Shown here piece by piece: positions 11,911 through 22,028 of a stretch of 64,000 nucleotides of DNA. Positions within the stretch are counted from its first letter, which is position 1, and each line of letters begins with the position of its first letter. The notes under the pieces were generated by a model that had not been told where the DNA came from, made no database searches, and saw only the letters and a program-made list of their open reading frames with translations. The DNA lies in NCBI GenBank assembly GCA_039621445.1, contig CP154954.1, positions 68,234,714 to 68,298,713 of the forward strand, written 5' to 3'. This DNA comes from Euglena gracilis (taxonomy: Eukaryota > Euglenida > Euglenophyceae > Euglenales). Position numbers and translations under genes: made by a program.

Positions 11911-12917
11911 TGATTTGGCCCAATACTTCGGTGAGGAATTCCTCATCGACAAAACAACGTAAAACCGTTCTGTGGCTTTGCACTGTATGCCACAAGATGT
12001 ATAACAGTGCACCTGACCTGGGATTACCCCTCGTCCATGTGTGCAACCCTGTGGATCGGAAATTGTTCCATAAGGATGTATACATCCCCAACTGTGCCGC
12101 CTTGGTATGCGCCAAGTGCGTGGACAGTTGGACCCACAAACACAACTTTAGATACACCGAGCGAGACGGTACGAATGTACCGATACTCTGCGTCAATTGC
12201 CTTCGAGGTACCTTCTGGCAAACTGCGGAAGGTGCAGTTCGCACAATCGTGCCAAGTGCCCATAAGCCACTGGAGGACTACTCCACCTTGCACAAAAAGT
12301 ACAAGGACTTTTTCAAGTATGCCAACCTCAAGCTTGACGACTACCGCCACACGGGAATGGCCCGTGTGTGGCAGATCGACAGCGGGGCGATACGCCTCGC
12401 TGCTGAGGAGGCAGGGGTAAGATTGCCTTACCTCTGGGAGACAGCGGACAGGGAAAAGATATTTTTCCGCCTGTTCACAACCCAGGACCGAAACGTTCGC
12501 TGGTGCCTGCCACAATGGCCACCCGAAGACCACGGGATGACCTGGAAAGACTGGCTTGGGGCCGTATTACGACCCCATACAGTCCGCGCGGAATGTGCGT
12601 ATCACATGCCAAATGACTTCCACCCGGGGAATGCCCCGGTGTCCGCCAATCACCCACGGATGAAGCACTTCATCTGGCCAGCCACTCTGCCCAGGAAATT
12701 CTGGGAGAAGCTGGAATGATTCCTCGCGGAAAGAGCGAGTGCAACCAAGCACACAGTGCCCGAAGGATGGGTTCGGGACTTGGTGGCACCTGATTTCGAA
12801 TACGAATCGCCAGAAACCTGGCTCGTAGATAGGCCACCACCAACGCAATGCCAGATGGTCCTTGTGGAAGATCCCTCGGACTCCCGCCATGATTATTGGC
12901 GGCTGGAACGGATGTAA
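11910..12917 (+). pseudogene. Cys-rich region of unknown family (part 4), with internal TGA
   Basis: Frame 3. Four Cys pairs or singles suggest zinc binding: CTVC, then C...C about 17 apart around VHVCNPVDRKLFHKDV, then CAKC and CVNC, all within the first 95 residues. The rest is rich in Trp and aromatic residues (12 TGG codons) and ends FWEKLE before TGA 12717-12719. The frame stays open and protein-like after the TGA (FLAERASATKHTVPEGWVRD) to TAA 12915. TGG-to-TGA is the simplest explanation, since all other Trp codons are TGG. The whole piece is repeated in copy 2 with the same TGA, so the stop predates the duplication. Function unknown. Confidence 0.55.
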
Positions 12918-13181
12918 TGCCGAAACGGCATTACGAGGCTCATGTAAGGCAAGTGCCTTCATGGAGCCTGGACACCCATATACTATATATATACAGTGGT
13001 AGCGGAAATCTCTAAACAGCCCTGGGATGGACCTGGGTCTGTGACACACACTCTGCGCTCTGGACGGAAGCACCCAAGAGCCCCCCCCCCACGCCACCAC
13101 CTCTTTATCAATGGCCATGCGGACGGAAACTGTCTGCAAGAGGTAATCGCCTCTTATTGCGTCGTGAAGGAGCTACTGCTG
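12890..13181 (+). other. Copy-1-only segment at a deletion in copy 2
   Basis: Copy 2 joins CATGATTAT directly to GACCTTGGCAG (around 31668), with TAT shared at both breakpoints. The segment contains a short AT dinucleotide run and the 18-mer-like AGCGGAAATCTCTAAACAG (13000-13018), which reappears in copy 2 at about 31743, outside its original place. No gene seen. Confidence 0.8.
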
Positions 13182-13199
13182 TATGACCTTGGCAGCCGG

Positions 13200-13262
13200 G
13201 AAACCTGGCAAGCCGCTAAGTGACACACAGCACACACCAAGCCGCTAAGTGACACACAGCGC
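13200..13262 (+). repeat. Short tandem repeat of AAGCCGCTAAGTGACACACAGC
   Basis: Two copies of a unit of about 31 bp whose core is GCCGCTAAGTGACACACAGC, also present in copy 2 near 31696-31745. Confidence 0.7.
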
Positions 13263-13346
13263 GCACGCCATAATAATAGGCCAACTTGTCACTTTTCGGC
13301 CCTAAGACCCCTTAAGGCTGCCATACAGCAAAAATTCTGTTCTGGC

Positions 13347-13898
13347 CTAAGCCATCCCCTGTTTCACACCCGTGCTGCCATGTCCCCCGGCAGTACTGGG
13401 GTGAAGCGGAAACCCCTGCCCCGGGCCAGTTTCCGGCGTAGGATCGTTTTTTGGATCCTCCAGCCGACTTGTGTCGGAAATTTTTTCCCATTCTGCACCC
13501 CCCTGTGGCCGGAACTGGGCCATCATTTCCAAGGAGAAACTTCCCAGTGGACCCTCCCCGACCCCTGAGGGGGGTGTCACTGGGATCTCCAAGGGGGGTG
13601 CCTTTGGGGTTTCAACCCCTCCCTGCTCAGCTGAACCAGTGAGAGCCAACACCCCCCACTGGGTATCATTTCTCACAGTTTCTGGGCCAAAAAGGGGGTT
13701 TTGGGGTGAAATTTGGCCAGTGTTTGCCTGAGTTGAGGAGTCCCACCCCCCTGCCCCTTTTCCCACAGATGAGGTGGGGGGAAGACAAACCTCACATTCT
13801 TCAATTGAGCTTTCTTGATTGATTTGTTGTCCTTCCATTTGCAATTCCAATTGTAAATCCAAGTTCAATGATTGAATGTAATTGGTTGTAATTGACAC
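13347..13898 (-). CDS. Hypothetical protein, 183 aa
   Basis: Open frame on the minus strand starting MSITTNYIQSLNLDLQLELQ. It is Pro/Gly/Glu-rich after a 40-residue start and has no recognised domain. The same 183-residue frame is kept in copy 2 with one visible replacement (Cys to Gly near residue 36). Preservation between young duplicates is weak evidence for coding. It could be a chance frame. Confidence 0.3.
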   Translation of the reverse strand: MSITTNYIQSLNLDLQLELQMEGQQINQESSIEECEVCLPPTSSVGKGAGGWDSSTQANTGQISPQNPLFGPETVRNDTQWGVLALTGSAEQGGVETPKAPPLEIPVTPPSGVGEGPLGSFSLEMMAQFRPQGGAEWEKISDTSRLEDPKNDPTPETGPGQGFPLHPSTAGGHGSTGVKQGMA

Positions 13899-14349
13899 AA
13901 AAAATGCAATGGTGAAACAAGTGAAGAGGAAAACCCTGTGAAAAGAAAATGATTTTGATGCCCTTGATGGGCAGTTAAATTTACGATTGAGTGCGCTGAT
14001 TCCTAAGCGCTCTCAAATCCCAAATCCTTGCCCATTGCATCAAAATCAACCAACCCAAGTCAAAATCAAGGTTTCCCCCCTTGATTTTGATAAATTATGC
14101 TGAATTCCATCATTATTGAGCTGTGCAAACCCCTGCAAAAACTCCAGGAACTCAGGCGCCAATCTCTTAAAATTCTGTTCCAAGCGCTTGCAAGCGCTCT
14201 CACCAAGTCCAACATTTTCCCTTAAAACCAAAGAAAAAATGCGTAAAATGCTTAAAATTATGCTAAATAGACCCAAAATCACCCTTTGGGAATACCTAGC
14301 ATCACTCAATCTCTCTCCTTGCACAACCAAACCATGGGCGCCGTAGGAG

Positions 14350-14760
14350 AGGGAATTTTAATGGAAACCTTTAGAAAGAATTAAAATTAGAGCTAAACCG
14401 CCCTTAAAAAGGCCTTCTAAAAAGGAAAAACTCCGCCGCCCGGCGGTCGACCTCAAACGGACGTCACCCCCCTCTCCTCCCTACTTTCCCCCCACCCCCG
14501 AAAAGCTGTCGCAGGCAGTCGGTTTTGTAAGTAGGCTTTTGTTTCCTAGTGCGGATATGACCGCCTAGGAGCCCTATCCGGGTATGACCGGGTAGGAGCC
14601 TGCCCCCCCTTCCACACCTCTCCCCTCGGGTTTTCAGCGAATCGCTTGGCAAACCCCGCGTGCCTTTGGCACACCCAAACTGGGTGGATGGGACACTTTG
14701 TCAGGAAACTTGCCAAGCCCCGTTTCCCACAGTGGGCTTTTTCACACCCCACCTAAGCCG
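14350..14760 (+). other. Stretch without a supported gene
   Basis: Mixed composition. Contains CCTAGTGCGGATATGACCGC and CGGGTATGACCGGGTAGGAG (14548-14600), a short direct repeat around TATGACCG, and GCCGAAACGGC/CCGCGAAACGCGG mini-hairpins near 14757-14795. Nothing else recognised. Confidence 0.5.
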
Positions 14761-15036
14761 AAACGGCTAATAGGTGACCGCGAAACGCGGCTGACCTTTT
14801 GCGTGTTTTTGGGCTTTGGGTGGATGCCACTGTGCGGAAAGGAGAGACACCGAATGGAGAAGTGAACCCCACCTGGGGCAGCGTCAGATATCCTGTTTGG
14901 ACTGGGAAACCCTGGTCCATGAAGGAAATCGGGCGTAGCCCTGGGAGGGGGATGCGTACCAGGCACGTCCCAGCTCTGTAGGATATCTGCAGAGTGGGTT
15001 CTGTGACGGTCGCACCACTGTGGAAATCCACAGCTG

Positions 15037-15107
15037 GTAAGATCGTGGCAGACCCTTCTGTGATCTGCCCCTGGACACGTCAGCACTTTTCTCTCCTTCC
15101 CCCACAG
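15037..15107 (+). other. Candidate 71-bp GT-AG intron
   Basis: CAGCTG/GTAAGATCG matches a strong 5' splice site and CTCCTTCCCCCACAG/GTGGC a strong 3' splice site with a pyrimidine tract. The interval is present base for base in length in copy 2 (33529-33599). Joined flanks were translated: no long open frame crosses the join in any frame, so the host transcript may be non-coding or decayed. Confidence 0.45.
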
Positions 15108-15521
15108 GTGGCATTCTTCACTGTCATTCTTCCAAAGTTTGACCATTGGTTTTTTCAGAGGGAAAAACCCTCGGAACAGTCGAACTTGATCTCAGAAGAA
15201 ACTTATGAGTCTTTGCTTTGTGCTTTGCTTCTTGGGGAATTGGGAAGAAAAGGGGAAAACCACTTTTCGTTACTCCAAAGACTTTTCCCTACCATAAGTG
15301 GGCTGCGCACCAAGGCGAAAGCGAAAGGCTTTTTCAGAAAGTCCCAAAAAGGGGGAAAGGGAAAGCTTTGGACGTACACTCAAACTCCGCTGAAAGCTTT
15401 GGGAAAGCAGTGTCCAAGAATTGGACCCGTTTGCAGGGATCCTTTTTTTATGTCTTTTTTCATTTTCGACGAAACAGGGGTAAACAACAGAAAAAAACAC
15501 GTTTTTTATTGTCGAAAATGA
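15108..15521 (+). CDS. Hypothetical exon-like open frame after splice acceptor
   Basis: The frame following the acceptor reads VAFFTVILPKFDHWF and continues for about 138 residues, Lys-rich in its middle (TKAKAKGFFRKSQKGGKGK), to a stop at 15519. It is kept in copy 2 (to 34013) with a few replacements (Thr to Ile, Phe to Cys). No domain recognised. The frame is not in phase with the upstream exon if the 71-bp intron is removed. Confidence 0.3.
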   Translation: MAFFTVILPKFDHWFFQREKPSEQSNLISEETYESLLCALLLGELGRKGENHFSLLQRLFPTISGLRTKAKAKGFFRKSQKGGKGKLWTYTQTPLKALGKQCPRIGPVCRDPFFMSFFIFDETGVNNRKKHVFYCRK

Positions 15522-15617
15522 GAAATTCGCGCATACGCGATTTACTGTGATGGAGTCCTAATTTTAGCTGTGGGCCTTGAGTTTCCTTTCTTTCTGTGTT
15601 CATTTTTTTCGTTCGCA

Positions 15618-16050
15618 GACGATGCGGACAACTGAGAGTCCCTGGTGGGGTTCAGGATTTCAACTATCTGAAGTTTCGAGTGTCCAGTTTCAAGTTGAAG
15701 CCTAAGCCCAAGTCAAGTGGTCAAGTATCAAGAACAACATCGGGACACCTTACAAGGTACAAGGAAGGTCCCAATACAAGTCCAGGGTGTGAAATGAAGT
15801 ACAAGACTGTTGTCAAGCGTTCTCGCTGTGGACAGGGCTTATCAGCCCCTTTTTGTAGCTGGTGCAGAACTTCACCATGCTGTGAGTTGAAGCCAAGTCC
15901 AAGTCAAATCATCAAGATCAAGAACAATGTCGGGAAACAAGTCACAAGGTACAAGGAAAGTCCTGTCTAAGGTGTGAAATGAAGTGGTGGACAGGGCTTA
16001 TCGTCCCCTTTTTGCAGCTGCTGCAGAACTTCACCATGCTGTGACATTTC
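15618..16050 (+). repeat. Two-copy tandem repeat after a splice-acceptor-like site
   Basis: A T-rich tract ending TTCGTTCGCAG (15608-15618) is followed by two diverged copies of a unit of about 190 bp. Copy one lies at about 15735-15895 and copy two at about 15922-16045; both contain GGTACAAGGAA, AGGTGTGAAATGAAGT-like and CAGAACTTCACCATGCTGTGA. The open frame 15596-15970 spans them (124 residues) but has no recognised domain. Confidence 0.6.
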
Positions 16051-16299
16051 TGGTTTGCTGCCGGGGCTTGGGGCCCCATAATAGCTATTTTATGTCAACC
16101 CCTCGACCTGATCATGTCCATGGATTGTATTTCGGCTGTGAACTGGATTAAAGTTGCGAACTGTTCACTTGTTTCTTTTCTGCTGCCTCAATGCACTGTG
16201 AACATTTTTGAAAAGGGGATGTGATCTGTCAATTGGCATGGATCTAAATTTTGGATCTTCCATCTGGGTTTTTTCTCTCTCGAAGTGATCCACCTTTGG

Positions 16300-16560
16300 T
16301 TCCACAGGGCCCAGTTTTGTTCCACAGTGGGGGACCAGTTTTGTTCAACTCGGTGGGGGGGGGGGGCATTTTTGTGCCACAGTTGGCCTGAGGCGTGCCA
16401 CAGTTTTGGCCACTTTTTTGGGTGCCACGGTTATCAGCCACATGGCGGCACAGTTATGGGCCAATTTTTGGCCACGGGTGGGGCCACAGTTTTTGGACCA
16501 TCTGGGTGCCATAGTTTTGGGCCAATTTTTTGCCACAGATGTGGGCCACCTGGGTCACAC
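16300..16560 (+). repeat. Degenerate GCCACAGTTTTGG repeat block
   Basis: About ten imperfect units of 25-30 bp around GCCACAGTTTTGG / TGCCACAG with one G run of 14 (16361-16374; shorter in copy 2). No gene supported. Confidence 0.65.
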
Positions 16561-16922
16561 AGATATTTTGTCCCGAACCGCCCCCCCCCCCTGCGCCCCG
16601 TTTTTTTGTCCTGAGCAGCGGTTTGTTTCGACGGTTGGACCTTGAAAACAAAAACCGCTCCGCCGTAGAGGAGCCATAGAATAGCGGCCGGAGGACTTGA
16701 TATCTCTCGTTTGGGTAGAATTTCTCCTTCGCCGAAAAGACGGATCGCCCTTTCTTCAACGCCTCCATACTCCTGCACGACATGTTTTTTTGGGCTGTTT
16801 TTTTTTCCATTCATTTATAAAAAACCTCGGCCCTTTTTCATCCGTTTAAAAACGAGGTTGTTTTAAAACTACCGGCACCCCTGCCCGTTTGGCCAAAGTT
16901 TCTATTGCGGTAGTAATGGTGT

Positions 16923-18364
16923 TCAACCGATTATCGGTAGTTCGACTTTGCGAACCGTTTGTCCATCCGAAGGTGGTTGGAGTCCGGAGACCTTTGTAGA
17001 AAGTGCTTGTACGCGTTTTTGTAAATGGGAAATGTTTTGTAAGGTTTTGTGTTGGGTATTCAAATCCGCAAATGCGGTTTCAATGCCGGTGACATCCGGA
17101 ATTGAATTTTGAATACTGCTACACCGTTTGTGCAAATCCGCAAACGCAGATTCGATTTTGTTCACAACCGCTTGTAAATGATTGTGCAAATCGGTTACAT
17201 TAGATCGTAGTGCTCCCATGCTTGGATTTTTGGGGGAAGTTTCCGCAAAGCGGCGTTGTAAGTCTCCAATTGCAGTTTGTAGTCCCGAAACATCCGCAAA
17301 AGCGTTTTTCAGGCCTGCAAACGCAGTTTGGAGGTCCGCATTCGCGGTTTGTAATGCAGTAATGACCGTTTTCTCGGCCTTGGTGTTCCGCATTCGCGGT
17401 TTGTAGGCTAAGAATCACCGCATCGCGGGATTGGAGCTCCACCGTAGCGGTTTGTAGCGCACTGGAAGCAGTTTCAAGTTTTTGTATATCATTTTGCCAC
17501 TTTTCATGGAGGAAATCCTGCCGATACGTGATTTCCGTCACTTGAGTGTGCAATGTGGTCAAATTGTAGGAAACTTCACCGCATTTGCAGGAAGTTTGTT
17601 CCAAACGAGCAATCCGCTTTTCCAGTTGTTGAGAAAAAGCCCTTTGTACATAGTTTTCGCGTATTTGTGCAAAGTTTTGATGAAAACTCGCGTTTTCATC
17701 ACCCAAACACAAAACGCTTTCTTCGGACTGTTGTACAAACATTGGACAAAGTTGAAAAGTGCTCATATGACACATATGAGCCCAGTTCCGCACCCGTAGG
17801 CGCATTATCCCGTTGTTGTAACCGGGACTGCATTTCTTGCATTGTATAAGAAAAGTTTTCCAGTTGTGGGAACAGTTGTTGTAGATTTTGTTGTAAATGT
17901 GAAAGTTTTGCGTTATTCCGCGATTCCGCGGTTTGGAGGGTCTCTTGTACCTGTTGGAAGTTTTGCACCAAGGTGTCGCGCAAAAATGCGTCAAAACCTT
18001 GGTGGAGGTTCTGAAGGTCCATTGTAGTGGAGTTGAAATTCTTTTGGCAAAATTGTCCAAATTCTTGGATATATTGCCAAAGAAAATCCAGCTTGCCGAA
18101 AACGGCCTTGTGACTGTCTTCATCAAATTGTAGGACTTGGTTCAGTGTTTTAGCGCAATTTTGGACACATGCTTCGATGTGTCGAAATTGGTGTTGTAGT
18201 GGGTGGTTCTCCGGTAAATTTGCGACTACGCGCTCAACGGTATTACTGGAGAACTCATCCCGGTCTTCCTCGGAGTCATTGTCCATGGGAACAATGACAC
18301 CGGCAGTGTCCGGGACCACCAACCGCATTTCAGCGGACCAAGGTAGAGCTGGGATTTCTTCCAA
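16923..18364 (-). pseudogene. Coiled-coil protein gene with two frame changes
   Basis: Three successive minus-strand frames give one continuous coiled-coil-like product of about 480 residues. Frame A (from 18364) starts MEEIPALPWSAEM, acidic, then helical Gln/Leu-rich text (QQVQETLQTAESRNNAKLSH). Near 17735 the reading passes to frame B (QQSEESVLCLGDENASF, QLEKRIARLEQ). Near 17385 it passes to frame C with short repeats (LQTANADLQTAFAGLKNAFA) and ends LPIIG at 16923. Both frame changes are shared with copy 2, so they predate the duplication. No known domain beyond coiled coil. Possible roles, such as a structural or tethering protein, are not shown by the sequence. It could also be expressed with small introns. 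Confidence 0.55.
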
Positions 18365-18394
18365 TTGTGGAGGGGGGCAAGTCCCGAATGGGGC

Positions 18395-18600
18395 TTACCC
18401 CCCCCCTTTATTGTCCCACAGACCTGCCCCCGTGGGGCCCGACCGGACAATAAAGGGGGGGGGACAATAAAGGGGAACCAGAGGAATTTCATTGGCCGGG
18501 CCAAAAAAAACCTCCGTCGGCCCGGGCCCAGGGACAATAAAGGGGGGAGGGACAATAAAGGGGGAGGTACCGGTGGTAGGGCCGGGGGGGTTGAAAAAAA
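18395..18600 (+). repeat. Homopolymer-core element, core GGACAATAAA
   Basis: One inverted core (CTTTATTGTCC near 18408) and four direct cores (near 18446, 18463, 18532 and 18549), each next to a run of 4-9 G. The middle carries GGAATTTCATTGGCCGGGCC. A diverged homolog with a different core lies at 52355-52525. It sits inside the presumed minus-strand gene. Confidence 0.75.
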
Positions 18601-19599
18601 ACAAGGTGTTTCCAACCCGTCCTCGTAAGGGGGGGGACTCCGCTGGCAATTGGGTGCCAAAAGGCACTAATTGCCAACACAATTCGGACATTCTGCCGGC
18701 TTGTGAGTTAGACTCCGCGGAAGCGGAGGAGGTCCGTAGACCCATTGTAGGGTTATGTTGTACCGCAAATGCGGCTGTTGTAAGGTTGGGTCCGCGAATG
18801 CGGGTTGGGTCCGTAGACCCTTGGAAGTGGGGGGCACCACCGAAGCGGCTTGGGTCCGAAGACCCTTGGAGGGGGGGCACCGCCGAAGCGGTTTGTTGTA
18901 GGGGGGGACACCGCGAAAGCGGTTTAGGTTCAAAAACCCAGTTGTGAGGGGGGTACCGCCGAAGCGGCTCTGGCGTCCGCCCCTTGTAAGGAAAAAAATT
19001 CCACCGCAGAAGCGGCTCGGGCATCCGCCCCTTGCGAATAAAAATTTTCTGTCGCTAAAGCGACTTGGGCATCTGCCCCTTGTGGATAAAAAGTTTCTGT
19101 CGCGTTAGCGACTTTGGTCGTCCGCCCCTTGTGGATCCGTTTCAGGGGGGGGGGTTGGTTCGGAAAACCCATTGTAGGGGGGGTTGGGGTCCGAAAACTC
19201 ATTGTAAGGCGGGTTGGGGTCCGAGAACACATTGTAGGGGGGGTTGGGGCCCGAAAACCCGTTGTAGGGGGGGATGGGGTCCGAAAACCCATTGTAAGGT
19301 GGGTTGGGGTCCGAAAACCCATTGTAGGGGGGGGTTCCGAAAACCCCTCGTAGGGGAGGATTGGGTCCGAAAACCCATTGTGGGGGGGGGGTTGGGGTCC
19401 GAAAACCCGGTGTAGGAGGGGATTGGGTCCGAAAACCCATTGTGGGGGGGGGATCAGCCGAAGCGGCTTGTACACCTGTCCCTTTTGTAAAATTGTACAC
19501 CGCCGAAGCGGTTTTGTCTGCATTCTGCAGTTTACGGAGTGAACCTATTTTCAATTCATAGTTAATAGGTGCATTCCAATTGGGATTTGTACTCTGCAT
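18600..19599 (-). pseudogene. Repeat-rich N-terminal coding sequence upstream of the coiled-coil gene, frame-split in copy 1
   Basis: Starting at 19599 (MQSTNPNWNAPINYELKIGS) the minus strand reads a normal-looking 45-residue segment, then about ten copies of a 10-residue repeat of the type NPPYNGFSDP (nt 19150-19450), then units of the type QGADARAASAVEFFSL. In copy 1 the G runs inside the repeat have lengths that split the reading into several frames. In copy 2 the corresponding stretch is one frame of 224 residues (37421-38095). A homopolymer-core element at 18395-18600 lies between this part and the coiled-coil part. Whether they form one gene is inference. Confidence 0.45.
19145..19460 (+). 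repeat. 30-bp tandem repeat with G-run spacers
   Basis: About ten units of the form TCCGAAAACCCATTGTA followed by 5-10 G and TTGGGG. Differences between units are point changes in the core and changes in G-run length. Copy 2 counterpart: 37640-37955. Confidence 0.85.
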
Positions 19600-20870
19600 A
19601 TTTTGTGAAAAAAATTGTGAAAATTAATCCAAAAACCTAAAAATTTAAGCAAAGGTGGGGAGATCAGGGACTTTTTATGCGGCCGTAGTTGCTTGTACAA
19701 CCTGAGGCTCCTCGCCCGTGCGTACGAGCTGGAGCTCATCTAAAAATTTGTGGGGGGTCATAAGACCATTTACCTAATCTGTTACGTCCCGCCCTTTCTC
19801 TTTCGCTTTTCCATTTTTCCAAGAAAAGGCGCGGGAGTAACAAAATAAAATTTATAAACCCTTTGACCCCTTTATGCAGAGCACAAGGCAAAGGGAGAAG
19901 AGATTTTGTTTTGGGACCCGAGTCCCTTTTCTGTTGTTCTTGTTGACCTCTTCGGGTCTTGATAAACAGAAAAGAAAAAAATGTAAAGATTGGGGTCTTC
20001 GCCCCTCAAAGGAAAACCTGCTTATGAAACCAACCCAAGAAAACCTCAAGCTGAAAGGAAAGAAATTCGGTGGTGGGGCGAACCGAATCCACCGACCAGT
20101 GGCACAGCCTGCTAGATTTGAGTGTTCAGGGGGGAGGGAGGCTATGTACAGATGGGGGAACCCCATGGATAGTCCGAGTGAAGTACAAAGGAAAGGGCTG
20201 TGAAGCGCACGGTGCAGAAGGAGAGAGGTGGTGTGTTAGCTGCACGGCGGGCGGGAGGTAGCTAGGGGGAGTGGGTGTTCCTTCCGGCGGAGTGCTCTTG
20301 GCGCTGGTCGCTTTAGGTGTCTCTGGGTGATTTTTTCTTGGTGGCTTTTGTGTGTACGGTTATAGGTCTTGGTGTGCTCCGCCCGGGGGTGCCTGGTGTT
20401 GTTCAAGGCATGCGTGCCTTGGTCGCCAGGATTTTGGCTATTTGCCTCGTTAGGGATATCGACAGTTGGCCCTGCAGTTCGTTTGCTTTGCTCTGGCGCT
20501 GCTCTCCCTCTTGCCAGGAGGCAGCTCTTTGTAGTATTCGTTTGATGTTATTGGCTCCTTCTGGTCCCCAGCCACCCCATGTGCCGAAGGCGGCTGCGGT
20601 GAAGCTCCCTCGTGCCTTTTGGCAGGGCTCGTCATACTTGTCGTGTTTCTGTTTTTTTTTTGTTTCAGAAACAGTTTCCACTTTTCTTTGCTTTGTCGAT
20701 TGGCATTCTGCCAACTGTGGACGATCTCAAGCTAAGTAGGAACCAAGTGTTTCTTATTCTGCAGGAGAATTCCCTAACTGGGACGTCATCACCAGTTGAT
20801 GCAGAATCACATAGCACTGTGTGCAGCTGTCCAAAGGCCAATTAACAGGCATTCGCCATTTGTAGCACAT
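19600..20870 (+). other. Stretch without a supported gene
   Basis: AT-rich start, then mixed composition. A strong acceptor-like site TTTTTTTTTGTTTCAG ends at about 20669 (copy 2 near 39166), suggesting an exon follows, and a stem near 20905-21180 belongs to the next repeat. Open frames on both strands (for example 20317-20739) have no recognised domain. Confidence 0.4.
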
Positions 20871-20877
20871 AATGCCA

Positions 20878-21225
20878 GCGACCAAAGATTTCCATCTGAA
20901 TGTGTTCCTGTTGGTGTAAGGCACTTATTTGGACCCATCCCGACCATTTCCGGGTGGTTTGGATCCGCCACAGACCATTTTTATGACACCGACTAGTTTG
21001 CATACAGTTTTCTTCGTAAAAAGTCGGCGAGACTGGCCCGTAACTACATTAGAGTGGGTGGTCGGCGGACTAATCCGCCGACCACCCACTACCCCCCCCC
21101 CCCCACGTCTCGCCGACTAGCTGCCGACCGGGCCTAGTCGGCCGACCAGTTGGGTGGTCGGCCGACTAGTCGGCAGACCACCCAGGACCACCCCCCCCCC
21201 AAGTCTACCACCTAGAGCCGTCAGA
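20878..21225 (+). repeat. Dispersed foldback repeat, GTCGGCCGACTAGTCGGCCGAC type, copy at 20.9 kb
   Basis: Unit of about 340 bp: a left part containing GGACCCATCCCGACCATTTCC, then nested palindromes such as GGGTGGTCGGCGGACTAATC with its complement, a C run, and a second palindrome around CGGCCGACTAGTCGGC. Homologs occur at 39375-39722 (duplication), 51563-51915 (independent, same strand) and 50640-50840 (partial, opposite strand). No ORF. Confidence 0.8.
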
Positions 21226-22020
21226 AGTGAAGATGGCGCCGGCCATAAACGGACAAGAAGCTTAGTGCAACCAAGGGGGTCACAGGGGAGGGGTCACGGG
21301 GGGGGGTGACCCCCGTGGCCTAGGTTTGGGGGAGGGGGGGGCTTGCAAGTGCTTAGAACACCCTCCATTTTCGCACAATTGAGCAATAACTGGCTGATTT
21401 GTGTCCTCTCGTACTTAATTCCTTCTTTTCAGGGTTTTTTTTGGCAAATGGGCACCTTAAAATGCTTTGTTCTATTGTCAGCATTTTTTGGAATTGCTTG
21501 TGGTGACCATGGATTCATTTATTTTTGGTTTTGAAAGACCCCGCCTGGGGGTTTCAAGACTATCTGGTGGGTTTGGGCTGCAAGCTGCAATCATGGGTCA
21601 GTGCGGTCCTGTTGTATTCTGCACTTGGATTCATTTATTCACAGAAGTTTCAATGGGCGAGTCACCCGCCGTTGTTGTGTTTTTTGTTGCATTTTTTCGA
21701 ATTGTGTTGCATTCCCCCACTCTCCTGATGTTGGGGCTAACCGGCATAGGCCGAAAATACTCTCCGCAAAGGCCCAACTCATTGGGGCGGGGGGTCAAAG
21801 TGGTGTTTCTGAGGCTGTTACACCAAAAAAAAACATCAAAGAACGTTCAACCCAGGAAGATTTTGGTCTTTTCCCCCACCAGCTGGGTCTTGCCCAGAGC
21901 TGGCATGGTTGGATTGGCTTTGGAGAAAAGAGGTGCCCCTCCCCGTAAGGTCATTGCCATGCCATTGCCACGCCACCCCCCAATTCAAGAAGACCCCCTG
22001 AACCTTGGATCTTAGAGTGA
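21225..22020 (+). other. Stretch without a supported gene
   Basis: Contains an open frame 21467-22015 (182 aa, hydrophobic start) that is present in copy 2 too (39964 onward). No domain recognised and no start context evidence. Confidence 0.3.
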
Positions 22021-22028
22021 GGCTAAGT

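Larger units (their letters stand above)
16930..19520. repeat. Family of short GC hairpins (CCGC-NNNN-GCGG type)
   Basis: More than fifteen short inverted repeats with stems of 4-6 bp and loops of 3-4 nt. Examples: CCGCAAATGCGG (17068), CCGCAAAGCGG (17246), CTGCAAACGCAG (17321), CCGCATTCGCGG (17336 and 17391), TCCGCGGAAGCGGA (18716), ACCGCGAAAGCGGT (18913), GTCGCTAAAGCGAC (19051), GTCGCGTTAGCGAC (19101), AGCCGAAGCGGCT (19455), ACCGCCGAAGCGGT (19500). Stem bases change in pairs between members. On the minus strand they encode Ala-x-Ala words. Confidence 0.7.

Noticed and set aside
3690-12720. Reassignment of TGA to tryptophan
   Set aside because: The same ORFs use TGG for Trp dozens of times and TGA almost never, so mutation of decaying repeats is simpler. 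Kept only as a test in the findings.
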